From positions 1,426,001-1,490,000 of the forward strand of contig NZ_CP014841.1 of NCBI RefSeq assembly GCF_001641285.1: DNA of 64,000 nt, read 5' to 3'. The position numbers and the translations under genes were made by a program. The DNA is from Dyella thiooxydans (GTDB lineage: Bacteria > Pseudomonadota > Gammaproteobacteria > Xanthomonadales > Rhodanobacteraceae). The notes below the pieces were generated by a model. It searched no databases. It was not told the DNA's origin and saw only the letters and a list, made by a program, of their open reading frames with translations. Below are positions 18,662-27,112 of this stretch, in pieces. How positions within the stretch are numbered: position 1 is the first letter of the stretch; every line of letters starts with the position of its first letter.

Positions 18662-18826
18662 GGCGGATCTCCGGCGGGGGAAAGGCGACAGTGTGCACCC
18701 TCGACCGGGCGGTCGTCGCCATGACCGGCGCCCTATGCCCCTGCACCACCTGTTGCCGCGCCCCGCTCCAAGTAGTACTAGTGCTGTGTCCCGCCCGGAC
18801 CGCCGTCACGACCAAGGATGCCGCCG

Positions 18827-20287
18827 ATGACCTTGCTGTTCGCATGCGTTTTCGTCCTCCTGCATGCGTCGGCGATCTTTTTCCTGCCTGCCTATGCCAT
18901 GCAGGTGTCCTACGCCTTCCTGCTGGCCGCGCCCCTGATCGCGGCCGCCGCAGCCCTGCGTCAGGGCCTGCGCGGTGGATGGCGCGCCGGACGTGGCTGG
19001 CTGCTGATGGCGCTGGGCATGGTGTCGTGGGCGCTGGGCATGGCGGCAAGCCTGCGACAGGACCTGTTCCTGGACAACGCGAACGCGGCCCCGGGCGACA
19101 GCACGCTGCTGTTCGTGTTGTACGGGGTGCCGATCGTGCTGGCCATCTCGGCACCTTATGTGGAGGGCGAGTCCCCGCTGGTGCGGAGCATCGATGCCAT
19201 GCTCGCCCTGGCACTGGGCTACCTGTTCTACGTGCACGTGTTCAGCGTGGTGACCCTGCATGGCGCCGGCAGCCGCGAGCAGGCCGAATACATGGCCCGC
19301 ATGCTCGATGCCGAGAACCTGTTCGTGCTGCTCGCCTCGGCCATCCGCTTCAGCGCCAGCGACCGTAGGCACGAATTCCAGTTCTACCGGGCGGTGGTCA
19401 CCTTCGCCGGCCTCTATACGGTGACCACCGCCTACTACAACCACTTCGTGGCGCTGGGCGACCATCCCGACTTCGGCTCGCTGCGCGACCCGCTGGTCGA
19501 CGTCCCTTTCCTGGCCTTCGCACTGACCGCCTGGCGCGAGCGCGCGCGGACACCGCGACGGCCGTCGCCGGCCCTCGTCCGCATGGTCCGCAGTGGCAGT
19601 CCGCTGTTGATGGCGCTGGCGCTGCTCGCCCTTGCGATCGTGGTGCTGCAGGAGCGCTTCTACGCAGGCGTGACCGGCATCGTGGTGGCCGTGCTGGGCT
19701 ACGGCGCCCGCAATACGCTCACCCAGGTCCAGCACATCAAGAACGAGGAAGGACTGCGCCGGCAGAGCGACGAGCTGGCAACGATGGCGCACACCGACAG
19801 CCTCACCGGCCTGCCGAACCGGCGCGCACTGGACGAGGCGCTGGAGCGTGCCTGGTACCGGCCCGGGGTGATCCGTGACCGCATCACCCTGCTGATGATC
19901 GACATCGACTACTTCAAGCAGCTCAACGATACCTACGGCCACCCGGCCGGGGATGCCTGCCTGAAGAAGATCGCCGAAGCGCTGCGGCAGGTGCTGGGGC
20001 GACCGGGCGACATGCTGGGCCGTTACGGTGGCGAGGAGTTCGCGGTGGTGATGACCGGGGCTCCGCTGCAGGCCGGGCTGGTGGTCGCCGAGCGGCTGCG
20101 CCAGACCGTCGAGGCGCTGGCGATCGAGAATTCCGGCAGCCCGCACGGCGTCGTCACGATCAGCGTCGGGGTATCCAGCAGCATGGCCGGACTGCGCCCG
20201 CTGGACCTGCTGGTGGCCCAGGCCGACAGCGCCCTGTACCAGGCCAAGCGAAACGGCCGCAACCGCATGGCGGCCATCGACGACTAG
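18827..20287 (+). CDS. membrane diguanylate cyclase
   Basis: 486 residues: about eight hydrophobic segments in the first 300 residues (integral membrane sensor of unnamed type), a short linker helix, and one GGDEF domain (about 320-480) with RYGGEEF and intact I-site RPGD five residues upstream. There is no EAL, so it should synthesise c-di-GMP with feedback inhibition. Two in-frame ATGs lie at 18818 and 18827; AAGGA overlaps the first and is spaced 8 bases from the second, so I use 18827. The 3' end overlaps the convergent thpR stop by 4 bp. Confidence 0.92.
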   Translation: MTLLFACVFVLLHASAIFFLPAYAMQVSYAFLLAAPLIAAAAALRQGLRGGWRAGRGWLLMALGMVSWALGMAASLRQDLFLDNANAAPGDSTLLFVLYGVPIVLAISAPYVEGESPLVRSIDAMLALALGYLFYVHVFSVVTLHGAGSREQAEYMARMLDAENLFVLLASAIRFSASDRRHEFQFYRAVVTFAGLYTVTTAYYNHFVALGDHPDFGSLRDPLVDVPFLAFALTAWRERARTPRRPSPALVRMVRSGSPLLMALALLALAIVVLQERFYAGVTGIVVAVLGYGARNTLTQVQHIKNEEGLRRQSDELATMAHTDSLTGLPNRRALDEALERAWYRPGVIRDRITLLMIDIDYFKQLNDTYGHPAGDACLKKIAEALRQVLGRPGDMLGRYGGEEFAVVMTGAPLQAGLVVAERLRQTVEALAIENSGSPHGVVTISVGVSSSMAGLRPLDLLVAQADSALYQAKRNGRNRMAAIDD

Positions 20288-20877
20288 CCTCCCAGCCGCC
20301 AGCGACCGAGCGTCCGGTAGTCACGATGACCGACCTCACCGTGCAGCAACTCGAGCGCATCGACCGGCCACTCCACGCCTCCCTCGAGCATGACCGGTGC
20401 CGGCAATGCGCGCTCGGCGTAGGCCAGGGTCACATGCGGCACGAAGCTGCGAACCATGTGGCCGTCCAGGGCACGGCGTACCAGCTCACGCCGCAGACCA
20501 CTCCACAGTTCCAGCAGCGCACGGACATCCGATCCACCTCGCAGCACGCAGGGCGGCTGGCGACCGCGGAAGCTGTCGATGCGATCGGCCATCCAGACGA
20601 ACGGCGACGCTTGCGCGGCGGCAGCTTGACCCGCCGCACGCGCCGAAGCGAGCAGCGCGTCGCCGAGGGTCACGTGGTCGCCAAGGAAGGCCAGCGTCAG
20701 GTGGTATCGCGCCGGCTGCACCCAGCGTCCCGTCAGTGCACGTTGCGCGCGCAGCGAGGCGGCGACCTCGGCAAGCCGCGCCCGTGCGGCCTCCGAAGGG
20801 ACCAGTGCGAAGAACAGGCGATGGCGTGGCATGGGTGCCTGCACCGGGTCGAACAGGCTGTCTTGCGGCGAAGGCAT
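20284..20877 (-). CDS. thpR: RNA 2',3'-cyclic phosphodiesterase (2'-5' RNA ligase family)
   Basis: 197-residue 2H phosphoesterase. Both catalytic His motifs are present: HLTLAFLG in the first half and HVTLAY in the second. ThpR hydrolyses 2',3'-cyclic phosphate ends of RNA and can ligate tRNA halves in vitro. RHRLFFALVPSEAARARL is the usual N-terminus of the family, so the ATG at 20832 is an alternative to 20877; neither has a strong ribosome binding site. The gene ends inside the stop region of the convergent diguanylate cyclase. Confidence 0.88.
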   Translation of the reverse strand: MPSPQDSLFDPVQAPMPRHRLFFALVPSEAARARLAEVAASLRAQRALTGRWVQPARYHLTLAFLGDHVTLGDALLASARAAGQAAAAQASPFVWMADRIDSFRGRQPPCVLRGGSDVRALLELWSGLRRELVRRALDGHMVRSFVPHVTLAYAERALPAPVMLEGGVEWPVDALELLHGEVGHRDYRTLGRWRLGG

Positions 20878-20942
20878 GGGCAAGGACGCAGTGGTCGCCG
20901 GGACCGGGCCCGGCAGGTTAGCAGCGCAATGCCGGCCTTGAA

Positions 20943-20960
20943 CGTTACGTTCGCGTAACG
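20943..20960. other. perfect hairpin with TTCG tetraloop
   Basis: CGTTACG-TTCG-CGTAACG: 7-bp perfect stem and a TTCG loop, 65 bp upstream of thpR. No T-run follows on either strand, so it is not an ordinary terminator. It could be an operator palindrome or an RNA element. Confidence 0.4.
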
Positions 20961-21090
20961 CGGAGCGGAGCATCGTCGAGGGGCGCTGCCCGGGCCCATC
21001 GCTGTCGATGGAGGCACACGTTCCGGGCCCGGTCGAGGCCCAACCGCACCGACGCGCTCCCGACCGGGAGCCTCCGACCGCAGGTCCGCC

Positions 21091-21249
21091 ATGTCTTCGC
21101 CTACCCGAGAAATGACCGCTTCGGACATCCACAACGTCTATCGCATGGATGCCGCCCGTCCCGCCAAGCCGGCCGCACGCAAGCGCAAGGCAGCCAGGAA
21201 AGCCGTCGACAAGACCGCTTCTCCGGCACGCAAGGCGGCGCGCCGCTAG
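21091..21249 (+). CDS. small basic Ala/Lys/Arg-rich protein
   Basis: 52 residues: a short N-terminal part (TASDIHNVYRMDAARPAKPA) then a histone H1-like tail of Lys, Arg and Ala (ARKRKAARKAVDKTASPARK). GCAGG lies about 8 bases before the ATG; a second ATG at 21112 is in frame. The tail suggests nucleic-acid binding. It converges on the LysR gene with 8 bp between stops. Small lineage-specific gene; protein-level evidence is composition only. Confidence 0.5.
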   Translation: MSSPTREMTASDIHNVYRMDAARPAKPAARKRKAARKAVDKTASPARKAARR

Positions 21250-21257
21250 CCTCGCTC

Positions 21258-22184
21258 TCAGCGCCCGCCCGGCAACGCCGCCGAGGCAGCCCGTATCGCC
21301 GCCATGATCTCGCCGCGCAACCAGGCGTGACCGGCTTCGTCGGTCCGCGCGGCCGACCAGTAGGCATGGATCGGCACCGGCTTGAGCTTGAGCGGCAGCG
21401 CTTGCACCACCAGCGGCAGCATCGCGGCCAGGCTCTGCGCGTAGCCGGCCGGCAGGGTCAGCAGCAGGTCGCTCGCCGCCACCACCTGGCAGGCGGCGAA
21501 ATAGTGCTGGCAGGTCAGGCGCACGTCGCGGTCGCGACCGTCCTGATGCAGCAGCACGTCCAGTGCCGCCGGCTCGCCCAGCGGCGACACCGCCACGTGG
21601 CTGGCGGCGAGGTAGTCGGGTCGGCGCAGCGGGTATTTCGCCAGCGGATGGTCGCGGCGCATCGCCACCCCCAACGGTTCGTCGATCACCGGCTCGCTGG
21701 CGATCCGCGCGCCGACGCGCTGACGGCGATCCACGGCCAGATCCAGCGTGCCGGCGAGCAGGTCACGCTCCAGCTCGCCCGCCGTCACGCGGCGGCTCAC
21801 CAGCCGCACACCCGGCGCCTTCTCCGCCAGCCGCCGCACGAGCGGCGGCAGGGCGATCGACTCGAGCACGTCGCGACAGCCGATGGTGAAGGTCATCTCC
21901 AGCGTCCCCGGCACGAACGGCAGCTCGCGCTGCACGCTGGCCTGCAGGCCGCGCAGGTGCTGCTGCACGTCGCCGATCACCCGCAGCGTGCGCTCGGTCG
22001 GCACCACGCGGTTGCCCTGGCGGACGAACAGCGGATCGCCGAAGTGCTCGCGCAGGCGGTTGAGCGAATGCGTCACCGCCGGCTGGGTCAGGTGCAGCGC
22101 GCGCGCCGCGGCGCTGATCCCGCCGTGCACGTGGATCGCATCGAGCACGCGGAACAGGTTGAGGTCGATGCGGCGGGCGGGCAT
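21258..22184 (-). CDS. LysR family transcriptional regulator
   Basis: 308 residues with an N-terminal winged HTH (about 6-65; DLNLFRVLDAIHVHGGISAAARALHLTQPAVTHSLNRLR) and a C-terminal periplasmic-binding-like effector domain. It is divergent from the acyl-CoA dehydrogenase operon with a 124-bp AT-richer gap, the classic arrangement for a LysR activator of the neighbouring operon. The effector is probably an acyl-CoA or hydroxy acid, by inference from the operon. Subgroup resembles NahR/NodD-like regulators with FVRQGNRVVPTERT. Confidence 0.92.
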   Translation of the reverse strand: MPARRIDLNLFRVLDAIHVHGGISAAARALHLTQPAVTHSLNRLREHFGDPLFVRQGNRVVPTERTLRVIGDVQQHLRGLQASVQRELPFVPGTLEMTFTIGCRDVLESIALPPLVRRLAEKAPGVRLVSRRVTAGELERDLLAGTLDLAVDRRQRVGARIASEPVIDEPLGVAMRRDHPLAKYPLRRPDYLAASHVAVSPLGEPAALDVLLHQDGRDRDVRLTCQHYFAACQVVAASDLLLTLPAGYAQSLAAMLPLVVQALPLKLKPVPIHAYWSAARTDEAGHAWLRGEIMAAIRAASAALPGGR

Positions 22185-22308
22185 GCGGGCGATCCGTGCG
22201 GAGGTGCGCCGAGCATATCAATGCTGGCGATGACCCGGCATAAGGCACATGCATTTCAATGATTCGATACGCCGGCGTACGCTCCACCAGTCACCAGGAG
22301 CCGCCACC

Positions 22309-23538
22309 GTGGATTTCTCGCACTCCAGCCGCAGTCGCGAACTGCTCGACCGCCTCGACCGCTTCATGCGCGAGAAGGTGATCCCGGCCGAACCGGTCTA
22401 TGCCAGCCAGCTCGCCGGCGGCGCCGACCACACCCGCTGGCGCCAGCCGCCGATCATGGAAACGCTGAAAAGCCAGGCGCGGGCCGAAGGCCTGTGGAAT
22501 CTGTTCCTGCCCGACGGCGAGCACGGCGCCGGCCTGTCCAACGCGGACTACGCGCCGCTGGCCGAGCGCATGGGGCACAGCTTCATCGCGCCGGAGGTGT
22601 TCAACTGCAACGCGCCGGACAGCGGCAACATGGAAGTGCTGGCTCGCTACGGCACGCCGGCGCAGCAGGCACAGTGGCTTAAGCCTCTGCTGGGCGGATC
22701 GATCCGCTCGGCGTTCTGCATGACCGAGCCGGAGGTCGCTTCCTCCGACGCCACCAACATGCGCGCCACCGCCACGCTGGACGGCGACGAGGTGGTGCTC
22801 GACGGCCACAAGTGGTGGTCCACCGGCATCGGCCATCCGCACTGCCGGGTGCTGATCTTCATGGGCCTGACCGATCCTCACGCGCCGCCGCACGCGCGCC
22901 ACTCGATGGTGCTGTGCCCGCTGGATGCGCCGGGCGTCACCGTCGAGCGCATGCTCACCGTGTTCCACGACTACGACGAGCCGGGCGGCCATGGCCAGGT
23001 GCGTTTCGACAACGTGCGCGTGCCTGCGTCGAACATCCTGCTCGGTCCCGGCCGCGGCTTCGAGATTGCGCAGGGACGGCTGGGCCCCGGCCGCGTGCAC
23101 CACTGCATGCGGGCGATCGGCGCAGCGGAACGCGCGCTCGCCCTGCTCTGCCGCCGCGCCCGCGAACGGGTCGCCTTCGGCAAGCCGCTGGCCGAGCTGG
23201 GCGGCAACGGCGAGCGCATCGCCGAGCTGCGCATGGCGATCGAACAGGCCCGGCTGCTCACGCTGAAAGCGGCCTGGACGCTCGACACCGCTGGCCCCAA
23301 GGCCGCGCTGAGCCTGGTCTCGCAGATCAAGGTGGTGGTGCCGAACGTGGCGCAGCGGGTGATCGGCGCGGCGATCCAGATCCACGGCGGCGCCGGTCTT
23401 TCCGACGACTTCCCGCTGGCCGCGCTGTACGCGTATGCCCGCGTGCTGCGGCTCGCCGACGGCCCGGACGAAGTGCACCGCGCCGTGGTCGCCAAGCTCG
23501 AACTCAAGGCCCAGCAGCAACACGGAGACGCCCGATGA
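22309..23538 (+). CDS. acyl-CoA dehydrogenase (ACAD10/11-like)
   Basis: 409-residue flavin-dependent acyl-CoA dehydrogenase. GTG start at 22309 chosen because AGGAG lies 8 bases upstream; an earlier ATG at 22249 overlaps the promoter region. Signatures: REKVIPAEPVY near residue 20, FCMTEPEVASSDATNM for flavin/substrate contact, GPGRVHHCMRAIGAAERAL, and IQIHGGAGLSDDFPLA. The closest architecture is the dehydrogenase part of human ACAD10/11 and bacterial LvaC-like enzymes. The stop overlaps the ATG of the kinase gene, so the two proteins are made together, matching the fused kinase-dehydrogenase of ACAD10/11. Confidence 0.92.
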   Translation: MDFSHSSRSRELLDRLDRFMREKVIPAEPVYASQLAGGADHTRWRQPPIMETLKSQARAEGLWNLFLPDGEHGAGLSNADYAPLAERMGHSFIAPEVFNCNAPDSGNMEVLARYGTPAQQAQWLKPLLGGSIRSAFCMTEPEVASSDATNMRATATLDGDEVVLDGHKWWSTGIGHPHCRVLIFMGLTDPHAPPHARHSMVLCPLDAPGVTVERMLTVFHDYDEPGGHGQVRFDNVRVPASNILLGPGRGFEIAQGRLGPGRVHHCMRAIGAAERALALLCRRARERVAFGKPLAELGGNGERIAELRMAIEQARLLTLKAAWTLDTAGPKAALSLVSQIKVVVPNVAQRVIGAAIQIHGGAGLSDDFPLAALYAYARVLRLADGPDEVHRAVVAKLELKAQQQHGDAR

Positions 23539-24605
23539 GCGCCGCCATCGACCAGCCGCGCCCGGTGCGCGCCGAGGACGCCTTCGACCTCGCCCGCGTC
23601 GACGCCTTCCTCAAGGAGCGCATCGAAGGCCTCACCGGCACGCCCGAGCTTGGCCAGTTCCCCGGCGGCGCCTCCAACCTCACCTACCTGCTGCGCTACG
23701 ACGGGCGCGAGCTGGTGCTGCGCCGCCCGCCGCCCGGGGCCAAGGCGAAGTCCGCGCACGACATGCTGCGCGAGGCGCAGGTGATGACCGCGCTGCGCCC
23801 GCACTACCCGTACGCGCCCCGCATCCTCGCCACCTGTCACGACGCCGACGTGCTCGGCTGCGACTTCTACGTGATGGAACGGCTGGCCGGGGTGATCCTG
23901 CGCCGCGAGCTGCCGGCCGACCTCGGCCTGGACCCCGCTGGCGTGCGCGCGCTGTGCACCGGCTTCATCGACCGGCTGGTCGAGCTGCACCGTGTCGACT
24001 CGACCGACCCGGCGATCGCCGCGCTCGGCAAGGGCGAGGGCTATATCGCGCGGCAGGTCGCCGGCTGGAGCGAGCGCTACCGCCAGGCGCTCACCGACGG
24101 CAGCGACCCGTGCGAGGACGCGATGGCGTGGCTGGCCGAGAAACAGCCGCCGCGCGAGACCGCGATCTGCGTGATCCACAACGACTACCGCCTCGACAAC
24201 GTGGTGCTGGACCCGGCCGACCCGCTCACCATCACCGGCGTGCTGGACTGGGAGATGACCACCCTCGGCGACCCGCTGATGGACCTCGGCGGCGCGCTGG
24301 CCTACTGGGTGCAGGCCGACGACGACCCGGTGTTCCAATCGTTCCGCCGCCAGCCCACGCACGCGCCGGGCATGCTGACCCGTCGCGAGGTGGTGGACTA
24401 CTACGGCGAGCGCACCGGCTGGAACGTGGAGCACTTCGACTTCCACGAGGTGTTCGGGCTGTTCCGCCTGCAGGTGATCGTGCAGCAGATCTACCGCCGC
24501 TTCGCGCTGGGACAGACCAGCAACCCGCAGTTCGCCGGCTTCGGCGACGCGGCGAAATACCTGGCCCAGCGCTGCCGCCGGCGCATCGCCGCCTCGGGCC
24601 TCTGA
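23535..24605 (+). CDS. APH-family phosphotransferase (ACAD-associated kinase)
   Basis: 356-residue aminoglycoside-phosphotransferase-fold kinase of the type found fused to or beside acyl-CoA dehydrogenases. GGASNLTYLLRYDGRELVLRR is the ATP-binding lobe, VIHNDYRLDN the catalytic loop, and LDWEMTTLGDPLMDLG the metal-binding segment. Known relatives (LvaA, ACAD10/11 N-terminal part) phosphorylate 4-hydroxyacyl-CoA at the 4-OH. Antibiotic resistance is unlikely. ATGA overlap with the dehydrogenase gene; the next gene starts 2 bp after its stop. Confidence 0.92.
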   Translation: MSAAIDQPRPVRAEDAFDLARVDAFLKERIEGLTGTPELGQFPGGASNLTYLLRYDGRELVLRRPPPGAKAKSAHDMLREAQVMTALRPHYPYAPRILATCHDADVLGCDFYVMERLAGVILRRELPADLGLDPAGVRALCTGFIDRLVELHRVDSTDPAIAALGKGEGYIARQVAGWSERYRQALTDGSDPCEDAMAWLAEKQPPRETAICVIHNDYRLDNVVLDPADPLTITGVLDWEMTTLGDPLMDLGGALAYWVQADDDPVFQSFRRQPTHAPGMLTRREVVDYYGERTGWNVEHFDFHEVFGLFRLQVIVQQIYRRFALGQTSNPQFAGFGDAAKYLAQRCRRRIAASGL

Positions 24606-24607
24606 GC

Positions 24608-25300
24608 ATGGGTGACCTGCTGCTGATCCGTCACGGCCAGGCCAGCTTCGGCGCGGCCGACTACGACCGGCTCTCGCCCGTGGGCGAGCAGCAGTCATTG
24701 CGCCTCGGCGCGTGGCTGGCTGCGCACGAAGCGCCTCCCGCACACGTGGTGCGTGGTGCGCTGCGCCGCCACGCGCAGACCGCCGAGCACTGCCTGCGCG
24801 GCGCCGGCCTCGACACCCCGATCGAGGTCATCGCCGCGCTGGACGAGCTGGACCACGTCGACCTGCTGGCCCGCCACCGTCCCGACCTCGACGGCCACGA
24901 AGCGTTCACTGCCGAACTGCGCGCATCGACCGATCCGCACCGCGCGTTCCAGCAGATGTTCGTCGCCGCGGTAGACCGCTGGACCGCCGGCGCGCACGAC
25001 CACGAGTACGCGCGCAGCTGGCCGCAGTTCCGACGCGGCGTGCTGGAGGCACTCACTGCCCTCGCCGCCCGCGCCCGTGACGCGGACGGCGACACCTGGA
25101 TAGTCACTTCCGGCGGGCCGATCGCGGTGATCGCCGCGCAGCTGTTCGGCACGCCGCCGGAGCACACCTTCGCGCTGAGCTGGCCGCTGGCCAACACCGG
25201 CCTGAGCCGCGTGCGGGTGAACGGGGCCGGCCCGCAGATGGTCACCTACAACGCCTGGCCGCATCTGGCCGGCGCCGCCGGCCTGCTCACCTATCGCTGA
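24608..25300 (+). CDS. histidine phosphatase family protein
   Basis: 230-residue phosphoglycerate mutase-like phosphatase. The phospho-accepting His is in LLIRHGQASFG near the N-terminus; ALRRHAQTAEH carries the conserved Arg-His, and VTSGGPIAVIAAQLF the second catalytic region (Ser-Gly-Gly in place of the usual His, GGPI). That change may weaken classical phosphatase chemistry. Second or third gene of the operon; a phosphatase here could act on the phosphorylated hydroxyacyl intermediate or keep the kinase pathway in balance. Starts 2 bp after the kinase stop. Confidence 0.85.
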   Translation: MGDLLLIRHGQASFGAADYDRLSPVGEQQSLRLGAWLAAHEAPPAHVVRGALRRHAQTAEHCLRGAGLDTPIEVIAALDELDHVDLLARHRPDLDGHEAFTAELRASTDPHRAFQQMFVAAVDRWTAGAHDHEYARSWPQFRRGVLEALTALAARARDADGDTWIVTSGGPIAVIAAQLFGTPPEHTFALSWPLANTGLSRVRVNGAGPQMVTYNAWPHLAGAAGLLTYR

Positions 25301-25329
25301 CCTTTCCGCATTTTTCCGAGGACACCTGC

Positions 25330-26097
25330 ATGACCACCGAGCTGTTCGACCTCACCGGCAAGATCGCCCTCGTCACCGGCGCCAGCCGCGGCATCGGCGC
25401 CGAGATCGCCCGCCTGTTCGCGGCGCAGGGCGCGCACGTGATCGTCTCCAGCCGCAAGCTCGAGGACTGCCAGACAGTGGTCGACGGCATCGTCGCCGAG
25501 GGCGGCAAGGCCGAGGCCATCGCCTGCCACATCGGCGAGATGGCGCAGATCGAGGCGCTGTACGCGGCCATCGACGCAGCCCACGGCCGGCTCGACATAC
25601 TGGTCAACAACGCCGCCACCAACCCGTATTTCGGCCCGATCACCGACACCGACCCGGCGATCTTCCAGAAGACCGTCGACGTGAACATCCGCGGCTACTT
25701 CTACATGTCCACCCACGCGGCGAAGCGCATGGCGAAGAACAGCGGCGGATCGATCGTCAACGTCGCCTCGGTCAACGGCGTGGTGCCCGGCTTCCAGCAG
25801 GGCATCTACTCGATCACCAAGGCCGCGGTGATCTCGATGACCAAGGCCTTCGCGGTGGAATGCGCCGAGGCCGGCGTGCGCTGCAACGCGCTGTTGCCCG
25901 GCCTCACCGACACCAAGTTCGCCTCGGTGCTGGTGAACACCCCCGCCATCCTCAAGCAGGCGATGGCACACGTGCCGATGCGCCGCGTGGCGCAGCCCTC
26001 CGAGATGGCCGGCGCCGCGCTGTACTTCGCCAGCGCCGCCTCCTCCTACACCACCGGCGCCGTGCTCAACGTCGACGGCGGCTACCTCTCCGTCTGA
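25330..26097 (+). CDS. SDR family oxidoreductase (operon gene 4)
   Basis: 255-residue classical short-chain dehydrogenase. Cofactor motif TGASRGIG at about residue 18, NNAA motif in LVNNAATNPYFGP, catalytic Ser in NVASVNG, and YSITK with Tyr and Lys; C-terminus VLNVDGGYLSV. The FabG-like pattern suits oxidation of a 3-hydroxyacyl-CoA or related alcohol, the step expected after the phospho-elimination chemistry of the kinase/dehydrogenase pair. TTTTTCCGAGGA precedes the ATG. Confidence 0.92.
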   Translation: MTTELFDLTGKIALVTGASRGIGAEIARLFAAQGAHVIVSSRKLEDCQTVVDGIVAEGGKAEAIACHIGEMAQIEALYAAIDAAHGRLDILVNNAATNPYFGPITDTDPAIFQKTVDVNIRGYFYMSTHAAKRMAKNSGGSIVNVASVNGVVPGFQQGIYSITKAAVISMTKAFAVECAEAGVRCNALLPGLTDTKFASVLVNTPAILKQAMAHVPMRRVAQPSEMAGAALYFASAASSYTTGAVLNVDGGYLSV

Positions 26098-26112
26098 TCC
26101 GGGAACGCGACC

Positions 26113-26901
26113 ATGACCCTCGCTGATACCGCCCGCCTCGCCGGCAAGCGCGCCTACATCACCGGCGGCGCCGGCGGCCTCGGCGGCGCCATGGCGAAGC
26201 TGTTCGCCCGACACGGCGCCAAGGTCTTCCTCGCCGACATCGACGGCGACGGCGCCCGGGCGCAAGCCGCCGCGATCAACGCCGAGCACGATGACACCGT
26301 AGCCTGGTCCGCGGCGCAGAACGTGCGCGACGAAGCGCTGTGGCCGACCCTGCTGGAACAGGCCGCGCAGGCCATGGGCGGCCTCTCGGTGCTGGTGAAC
26401 AACGCCGGCATCGGCGCCCTCGGTGGCGTCGAGAGTCTCGCCACCAAGGACTGGCAGCGCGTGATGGGCGTGAACGTGGAAGCGGTCTACTTCGGCTGCA
26501 AGTACGCCCTGCCGTGGCTGAAGCAGAGTCAGCCTGGCTCGATCATCAACATCTCGTCGATGGCCGCGTACAAGGTCGACCCCGACTACACCGTCTACAA
26601 CGCCTCCAAGGCCGCGGTGGCCTCGCTGAGCAAGTCGGTGGCGGTGGACTGCGCGCGCCAGCAGCTGGCGATCCGCTGCAACTCGATCCACCCCGCCTTC
26701 ATCCGCACCGGCATTGTCGAGCCGTTCTTCCAGCAGCTCGGCGAGGAGGAAGCGATCCGCAAGCTCACCCGCGGCAACCCGATGCGCCGCCTCGGCGAAC
26801 CGGACGATGTGGCTTACGCTGCGCTCTACCTCGCCTCCGACGAAAGCCGCTACGTCACCGCCGCCGAGCTGCGCGTGGATGGCGGGGCATCGGCGGTGTG
26901 A
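26113..26901 (+). CDS. SDR family oxidoreductase (operon gene 5)
   Basis: 262-residue classical SDR, distinct from the preceding one: cofactor motif TGGAGGLG, NNAGIGALGG, catalytic ISSMAAYKVDPDYTVYNASK. The C-terminal ELRVDGGASAV is standard. It resembles 3-beta/7-alpha-hydroxysteroid dehydrogenase-like enzymes, but substrate prediction from that is unsafe. Two SDRs in tandem suggest one for each hydroxy intermediate. 15 bp after the previous stop; the operon is then interrupted by 211 bp holding REP-type repeats. Confidence 0.92.
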   Translation: MTLADTARLAGKRAYITGGAGGLGGAMAKLFARHGAKVFLADIDGDGARAQAAAINAEHDDTVAWSAAQNVRDEALWPTLLEQAAQAMGGLSVLVNNAGIGALGGVESLATKDWQRVMGVNVEAVYFGCKYALPWLKQSQPGSIINISSMAAYKVDPDYTVYNASKAAVASLSKSVAVDCARQQLAIRCNSIHPAFIRTGIVEPFFQQLGEEEAIRKLTRGNPMRRLGEPDDVAYAALYLASDESRYVTAAELRVDGGASAV

Positions 26902-26919
26902 TGCGCGCGCTTCGTACCC

Positions 26920-27081
26920 GCATCAAGACGCTGGATGACCGGCGTTCGCCGTTGAACAGCGACTCCAGCATGCGCTGGAATGACGAGCGTGTGCTCTGCC
27001 ACGTCTTGGGCGGGCAACAACTCCTCGCCTTACCCAATACCCGCCTACTCGTCATCCCGGCGAATGCCGGGATCCAGTGAC
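26920..27081. repeat. REP-type palindromic repeats, one intact and one decayed
   Basis: The intact copy at 27050-27081 reads TCATCCCGGCGAATGCCGG then GATCCAGTGAC: a short palindrome around CCGGCGAATGCCGG with a GTGAC end. A degenerate copy in the opposite sense lies at 26925-26986 (CTGGATGACCGGCG ... GCTGGAATGACGAG). A third, oriented as GTCACTGGATTCC, is at 30820-30854. Such palindromes are widespread in proteobacterial genomes and usually mark intergenic 3' regions. Confidence 0.7.
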
Positions 27082-27112
27082 TTTCAAACTCCAGAAAATC
27101 GCGAGGCCCACC

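Noticed and set aside
23535-24605. Aminoglycoside resistance kinase
   Set aside because: The APH fold is present, but operon context and the LDWEMTTLGDP pattern match the ACAD-associated kinases, not resistance enzymes.
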